NCBI GenBank assembly: GCA_947593355.1
Contig: CANQDO010000008.1
Span: forward strand, 1 to 45,984
Length of the DNA: 45,984 nt
Reading direction: 5' to 3'
From: an uncultured Clostridia bacterium
Lineage (GTDB): Bacteria > Bacillota > Clostridia > TANB77 > CAG-508
Positions 42,511 through 45,984 of this stretch are shown one piece after another (position 1 is the first letter of the stretch; each line of letters starts with the position of its first letter). The notes under the pieces were generated by a model, which saw only the letters and a list, made by a program, of their open reading frames with translations, was not told the DNA's origin and did not search any database. The position numbers were made by a program, and so were the translations under genes.

Positions 42511-44184
42511 TTAGTATAAATAACCATTCCGTGGTTTGCTACCAGAGGGTTTTCTAACGTATTTAATTTTGCAATAATCTACAGGTACATTAGAAGAAAG
42601 CTTTGCCTTACTATGAAAAGCTGCAATTTTACAACAGCTGATAATTGTATCTATTTTAACTTCACTACCATTACATTTTAAAAGAACATGACTTCCTCTT
42701 ATATCTTTAGTATGAAACCATAAGTCATCATTTTTGCCAAGTTTAGTGGTAATATAGTCATTTTGTTTATTATTTTTTCCAACAAAAACTGTAAAGCCAT
42801 CAACCTTATAAGTTATAGGCTCATATTCACTATGTGCTTTTCTCTTATTTATTTTATTTTTCTTAATTTCAGAATTACTATTTTTTGGAAAATTGTGATA
42901 ATCCTTTAAAATACTGTTTTCAGAAATTTCTTCGTAAACTTCATCAACATCTTCAGCAGAATTACAATTTTCAAGTTCATAAATAACACTTTCAATATAA
43001 TCTAATTCTTTTTCAGTTTCTTCTTTTTGAATGCTTACAATTTCAAGCGTATTTTTTAATTTATGATATTTTTTAAAATATTTTTTTGCATTTAAAGAAG
43101 GCGAAATAGTTGTATCTAAAGGAATATCTATTGGCAAGTTATTGTTGTAATAATTTTCTAAAGTTATAGACTTAACATTTTTACTATCATCAATTTTGTA
43201 TAAATTAGATGTAATAAGTTCTCCATATATGCGATAAGTATCCATATTTTCACATTCTTTTAATTTATTATTTATATTTTCAAGTTTTTTAGAAATCTTT
43301 TTTAAATTGGAAAGCATTAATCTTAATAAATCATTTCTATAACCTGTAACTAAATCATTTTCTTCTTTGTTAAAATAAAAATCATCAATAAAAAAGTTAA
43401 TATCTAAATCATTATAGTTGTTGGAACTAGATATAGTAAAATCTTTTCCATCATTAATTAAAGAGCAAGAAGCTTTTCCATTTATAATATTTTTAATAGA
43501 ATTATATAAAATTTCTATATCTTTATTAGAGTAGTTATCATCAGATATGCCTAATTGTGATAATTGATTTATAATAAAAGTTTTACTAATTCCAGTATAA
43601 GTATCAGAAATTGCTTTTGATAAATGTTCACTATGATCAAATGAATTTATAAAGTCTTCAAGAGAAGCAGTTGTAAAATCTAATTTATCTGAAGCAGGTT
43701 CAATATATGGGTGTGCAGGTAAAATATCTCTTGATGAATTTGAAAAGCTATCTAAATGCCTTAAGCTATCAATTATAACATTATTACTATTTAAAAGAAT
43801 AATATTACTATGCTTACCCATAAGCTCAATAATAAGCTTTTTTTGTGTAAAATCATTTAGTTCATTATAGCCATCTAAATCTATATAAACAATTCTTTCC
43901 AAACCATTCATATAAATTTTAGCTATTTTAAAACCTAAAATATGTTTTCTTAAAACCATACAAAAGTTAGGTGCGACAGTAGGGTTTGGTTTAGAATTTG
44001 TTGTAAGGTGAATTCTGTAATTAGAAGAAATGTTAATATTTAAAGCATAATTTTTCCCATTATTATAAATGCCCAATATAACTTCATTTTTATTGGGTTC
44101 ATAAACTTTATTTATTTTTCCATTAATTAAACAAGTATTTAATTCATCTATTACTTTTTTTGCTGTAATGCCATCAAAAGCCAT
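42511..44184 (-). CDS. rqcH: Rqc2 homolog RqcH (NFACT family), 3' end frameshifted
   Basis: The 557-aa protein as read is the bacterial ribosome-quality-control factor. It recruits tRNA-Ala to stalled 50S subunits and adds C-terminal Ala tails. The N-terminal NFACT-N domain (MAFDGITAKKVIDELN, LRKHILGFKI, LIIELMGKHSNIILL) is followed by a helical middle (about 270-415) and the NFACT-R domain with VDGFTVFVGKNNKQNDYIT, DLWFHTKDIRGSHVLLK and AAFHSKAKLSSNVPVDY. The sequence then ends as KPRNGYLY-stop. If one base at about 42531 is removed, it reads KPGMVIYTNNETINVTPSNK-stop, ending at 42474, the normal family C-terminus. So either a real late frameshift or a sequence error replaces the last 18 or so residues. 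The start ATG follows AAAGGA. The position usually held by DR reads ER (GLERIV). Confidence 0.9.
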   Translation of the reverse strand: MAFDGITAKKVIDELNTCLINGKINKVYEPNKNEVILGIYNNGKNYALNINISSNYRIHLTTNSKPNPTVAPNFCMVLRKHILGFKIAKIYMNGLERIVYIDLDGYNELNDFTQKKLIIELMGKHSNIILLNSNNVIIDSLRHLDSFSNSSRDILPAHPYIEPASDKLDFTTASLEDFINSFDHSEHLSKAISDTYTGISKTFIINQLSQLGISDDNYSNKDIEILYNSIKNIINGKASCSLINDGKDFTISSSNNYNDLDINFFIDDFYFNKEENDLVTGYRNDLLRLMLSNLKKISKKLENINNKLKECENMDTYRIYGELITSNLYKIDDSKNVKSITLENYYNNNLPIDIPLDTTISPSLNAKKYFKKYHKLKNTLEIVSIQKEETEKELDYIESVIYELENCNSAEDVDEVYEEISENSILKDYHNFPKNSNSEIKKNKINKRKAHSEYEPITYKVDGFTVFVGKNNKQNDYITTKLGKNDDLWFHTKDIRGSHVLLKCNGSEVKIDTIISCCKIAAFHSKAKLSSNVPVDYCKIKYVRKPSGSKPRNGYLY

Positions 44185-44305
44185 AAATTTTCAATCCTTT
44201 CGTAATTTGTAATTATTTTGAGAAACCATAATATAAAAGAATTATTATTTTTAAGTTGAATTTTAACACAAAACAAAAAAATTATCAATAAAAATAAAAA
44301 ATCTA

Positions 44306-44335
44306 TTGACATTAAAGGATTTACTGACTTATAAT
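44306..44335 (+). promoter_or_regulatory. Sigma-A promoter of sigH
   Basis: TTGACA (44306-44311) and TATAAT (44330-44335), 18-bp spacer. Confidence 0.8.
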
Positions 44336-44371
44336 ACATTCAAAAGTATTCATCAGGAGGTTAGCTCGTAA

Positions 44372-45019
44372 ATGAAAAAGAGTAATGTATATTATTCACT
44401 AGAAGACGAAAGTGATTATAACAAAATGAGCGATGAGGATTTAATAAACATTATTAGATCTGGGGACAAGCCTGCACTCGACTTTTTAATGTCTAAATAT
44501 AAAGAATTAGTTAATATGAAGGTTAGCAAATACTTTATAGTTGGAGCAGAAAAAGAAGATATAGTACAGGAAGGATTAATAGGCTTGTTTAAAGCAATAA
44601 AAAGCTTCAAACCCAATAATAACAACTCTTTTAAAACTTTTGCAAATATGTGTATAGAAAGGCAATTAATAACAGCAATAAAATCATCTAATAGGCAAAA
44701 ACATATGCCACTTAATTCATACTTATCATTAAATGTAGCAGCTTATGAAGAAGATGATGAATCTTCTATGCTAGATATATTTGATTCGCACCAAATAGAA
44801 GACCCACTAGATACAATAACTAAAAAGGAATATTATAAAAGTGTAGAATCAGCAATAAATAAGCATTTAAGTACTTTTGAAAAACAAGTATTAAATAGAT
44901 ATATTCAAGGAGAAAGCTATGTACAAATCGCAGAAAAGTTAGATGCTCCTGTTAAATCAATAGATAATGCAATTCAAAGAATTAGAAAAAAAGCAATAAA
45001 AAATATTGATGAAAATTAA
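44372..45019 (+). CDS. sigH: RNA polymerase sigma factor SigH (Spo0H family)
   Basis: The 215-aa sigma-70 family factor directs early sporulation and stationary-phase transcription. Region 2 (about 20-95) has YKELVNMKVSKYF, the VQEGLIGLFKAIKSF core motif and TFANMCIERQLITAIK. Region 4 (about 150-210) has FEKQVLNRYIQGESYVQIAE and a helix-turn-helix with KSIDNAIQRIRKK. Size and motifs fit SigH and not the shorter ECF factors. It has a consensus promoter, an AGGAGG site 14 nt before the ATG and no visible anti-sigma gene nearby. It is divergent from rqcH, with tRNA-Thr downstream. Confidence 0.92.
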   Translation: MKKSNVYYSLEDESDYNKMSDEDLINIIRSGDKPALDFLMSKYKELVNMKVSKYFIVGAEKEDIVQEGLIGLFKAIKSFKPNNNNSFKTFANMCIERQLITAIKSSNRQKHMPLNSYLSLNVAAYEEDDESSMLDIFDSHQIEDPLDTITKKEYYKSVESAINKHLSTFEKQVLNRYIQGESYVQIAEKLDAPVKSIDNAIQRIRKKAIKNIDEN

Positions 45020-45108
45020 AAGGACGAACCTTAATGTTAGTTTTGCAAACATGGTAAATGAACCGTAGTATTCGAAAAACAAGCACATTAGGCAGTCCTT
45101 TAATAAAT

Positions 45109-45184
45109 GCTTTCATAGCTCAGTCGGTAGAGCGCTACCTTGGTAAGGTAGAGGTCACCGGTTCGATTCCGGTTGTAAGCTCCA
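45109..45184 (+). tRNA. tRNA-Thr (anticodon GGT)
   Basis: This is a 76-nt cloverleaf with encoded CCA. The anticodon arm CTACC-TTGGTAA-GGTAG gives GGT (ACC/ACU codons), the D arm is GCTC-AGTCGGTA-GAGC, and the T arm is CCGG-TTCGATT-CCGG. The acceptor stem GCTTTCA/TGTAAGC has one T-T mismatch at the fifth pair. A terminator follows at 45225. Confidence 0.94.
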
Positions 45185-45224
45185 ACGACGAATCTGTTCG
45201 AACTTTTTATAGAACAGATATATT

Positions 45225-45249
45225 AAATACCATTCGATGGTATTTTTTT
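45225..45249 (+). terminator. Terminator of tRNA-Thr
   Basis: AAATACCAT pairs with ATGGTATTT around a 3-nt loop, followed by a T-run. Confidence 0.88.
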
Positions 45250-45476
45250 GTTTAATTTTCAGTATGTATTACAATATCTCCGAGTTTTGTACCGTTGGTC
45301 AAAACTCATAGGGGGTTAGGACTTATGGCAAAGCCAAAATTATTGAAATATATGAAGTTTTATGATATAATTTATTACGATTTAGCGAATAAGCTAATTA
45401 ATTCTTATAATCTCCTTTGGGAGTTAAACATAAAGAAACACTAGCAACACAATAATTATTGAAGGAGGAAAATACA
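45250..45476 (+). promoter_or_regulatory. Leader and promoter region of the gene at 45477
   Basis: A hairpin GAGTTTTG/CAAAACTC lies at 45283-45308, followed by AGGGGGTTAGG. A 39-codon frame at 45325-45444 starts with ATG after AGGGGG. Inside that frame is a good promoter, TTGAAA (45343-45348) and TATAAT (45366-45371) with a 17-bp spacer, so the small frame is probably not translated from the main transcript and may be chance. The function of the hairpin is unknown. Confidence 0.55.
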
Positions 45477-45818
45477 ATGGCAAATGAATTTTTAGCAGTA
45501 TCAGACGGAACATTCACATTATCAGAAACGGAAGCGAAAAATCAGTTTTATTTTTATCGGAATGATGAAGAAGTTTTAACTGATATAGACAGAGAACCGA
45601 TGGATTTGTATCAAGCATACATTATGCGTAAAATGATGAATGGCGAAATAACCGATATGGTTATGAACGATATCTATTCAGAAACGTCTGATGATGGAAG
45701 ATGTATTAGATTGACTATCTGCGATATCGGCGAAAGGCCAATAAAAAGCAACAATTCAACTGTCAGAGACAAACAACCCAATTTTATAAAGCGCTTGTTT
45801 AATAAAATCTTTGGGTAA
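45477..45818 (+). CDS. Hypothetical small acidic protein
   Basis: The 113-aa protein has no signal peptide or membrane helix. The N-terminal 70 residues are acidic with aromatic and Met-rich helices (MDLYQAYIMRKMMNGEITDMV). The C-terminus is basic and amphipathic (NFIKRLFNKIFG), which may bind a membrane or nucleic acid. I recognise no family. The start is ATG 45477 after GAAGGAGG; an in-frame TTG at 45459 overlaps the binding site. The gene has its own promoter and terminator. Its somewhat richer G+C content and codon use (CGG, CCG, GCG) differ from neighbours, so acquisition is possible. Confidence 0.7.
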   Translation: MANEFLAVSDGTFTLSETEAKNQFYFYRNDEEVLTDIDREPMDLYQAYIMRKMMNGEITDMVMNDIYSETSDDGRCIRLTICDIGERPIKSNNSTVRDKQPNFIKRLFNKIFG

Positions 45819-45825
45819 TACAATG

Positions 45826-45868
45826 AAAGGTAGAAAACAGCACTCTATCTGTTATCTACCTTTTATTG
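45826..45868 (+). terminator. Terminator with compound stem
   Basis: AAAGGTAGA pairs with TCTACCTTT, and inside it AACAG pairs with CTGTT. A T-rich tail follows. Confidence 0.85.
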
Positions 45869-45913
45869 TTATTTTACAATTTATTTTCAGAATAGAAAAA
45901 TTTTTAATTTTAT

Positions 45914-45942
45914 TTGACTTTTATGAAATAACTTTGTATAAT
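45914..45942 (+). promoter_or_regulatory. Promoter for a gene beyond the window
   Basis: TTGACT (45914-45919) and TATAAT (45937-45942), 17-bp spacer. The following 42 bp contain no complete gene. Confidence 0.7.
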
Positions 45943-45984
45943 AAATATAGGAAATGACAATTCCACAAACGTGGTTTTGCCGAA

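Noticed and set aside
45058-45255. 65-codon protein-coding frame
   Set aside because: It runs through the tRNA-Thr gene and its terminator, so it is a chance frame.

Overview
The window comes from an AT-rich (about 30% G+C by eye), endospore-lineage Bacillota, most likely an anaerobic member of the Clostridia. The evidence is strong AGGAGG-type ribosome binding sites, TTGACA/TATAAT promoters, sporulation genes (spoIIM, sigH), two sortases with an LPKTG substrate, RNase Y, RNase R next to secG, RqcH, and a yybP-ykoY manganese riboswitch. The species cannot be named from the sequence.

Layout. 1-3410 is a decayed accessory region: a broken relaxase tail, a membrane-protein gene that looks split by frameshifts, and an IS481-like insertion sequence whose transposase carries a nonsense codon. 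3520-6706 holds a membrane-anchored transglutaminase-like protein, a methyltransferase, tRNA-Gly and a sortase. 6776-9920 is a manganese riboswitch with an overlapping terminator, controlling a P2-type cation ATPase. 10036-15807 carries a DUF3006 and ComEC-like metallo-beta-lactamase pair and a heterodimeric ABC exporter. 15947-28842 is mostly housekeeping: WG-like protein, spoIIM, xerD, rny, a class A PBP, cysS, DUF1189, ftsH and a pseudouridine synthase. 28909-33110 has a CAP-domain secreted protein, an orphan of unusual composition, secG and rnr. 33363-42460 is a surface-protein locus. 42474-45984 has rqcH (apparently frameshifted at its 3' end), sigH, tRNA-Thr and a small unknown gene.

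The most notable system is the 33363-42460 locus. Two secreted glucosaminidase-like cell-wall hydrolases end in dockerin modules. They are interleaved with two surface proteins whose N-terminal domains look like cohesins: one wall-anchored by LPKTG, with a sortase gene directly downstream, and one membrane-anchored by a C-terminal helix. An SH3/cadherin-like membrane protein completes the set. I infer that a cellulosome-type cohesin-dockerin interaction is used here to tether autolysins at the surface, not to degrade plant fibre.

A second theme is a family of REPIN-like elements: paired inverted arms of about 35 bp, each arm itself palindromic, with a core resembling TAAACTATTAGGGACGGGG. There are three complete copies, one single arm and one degenerate tandem cluster between 9.9 and 30.9 kb. 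Two of them supply the TAA stop codon of the preceding gene. A third observation is a shared direct-repeat box (two TYACA motifs 11 bp apart) just upstream of the -35 of both the first sortase and the ABC exporter, which suggests one OmpR/PhoB-type regulator for both.
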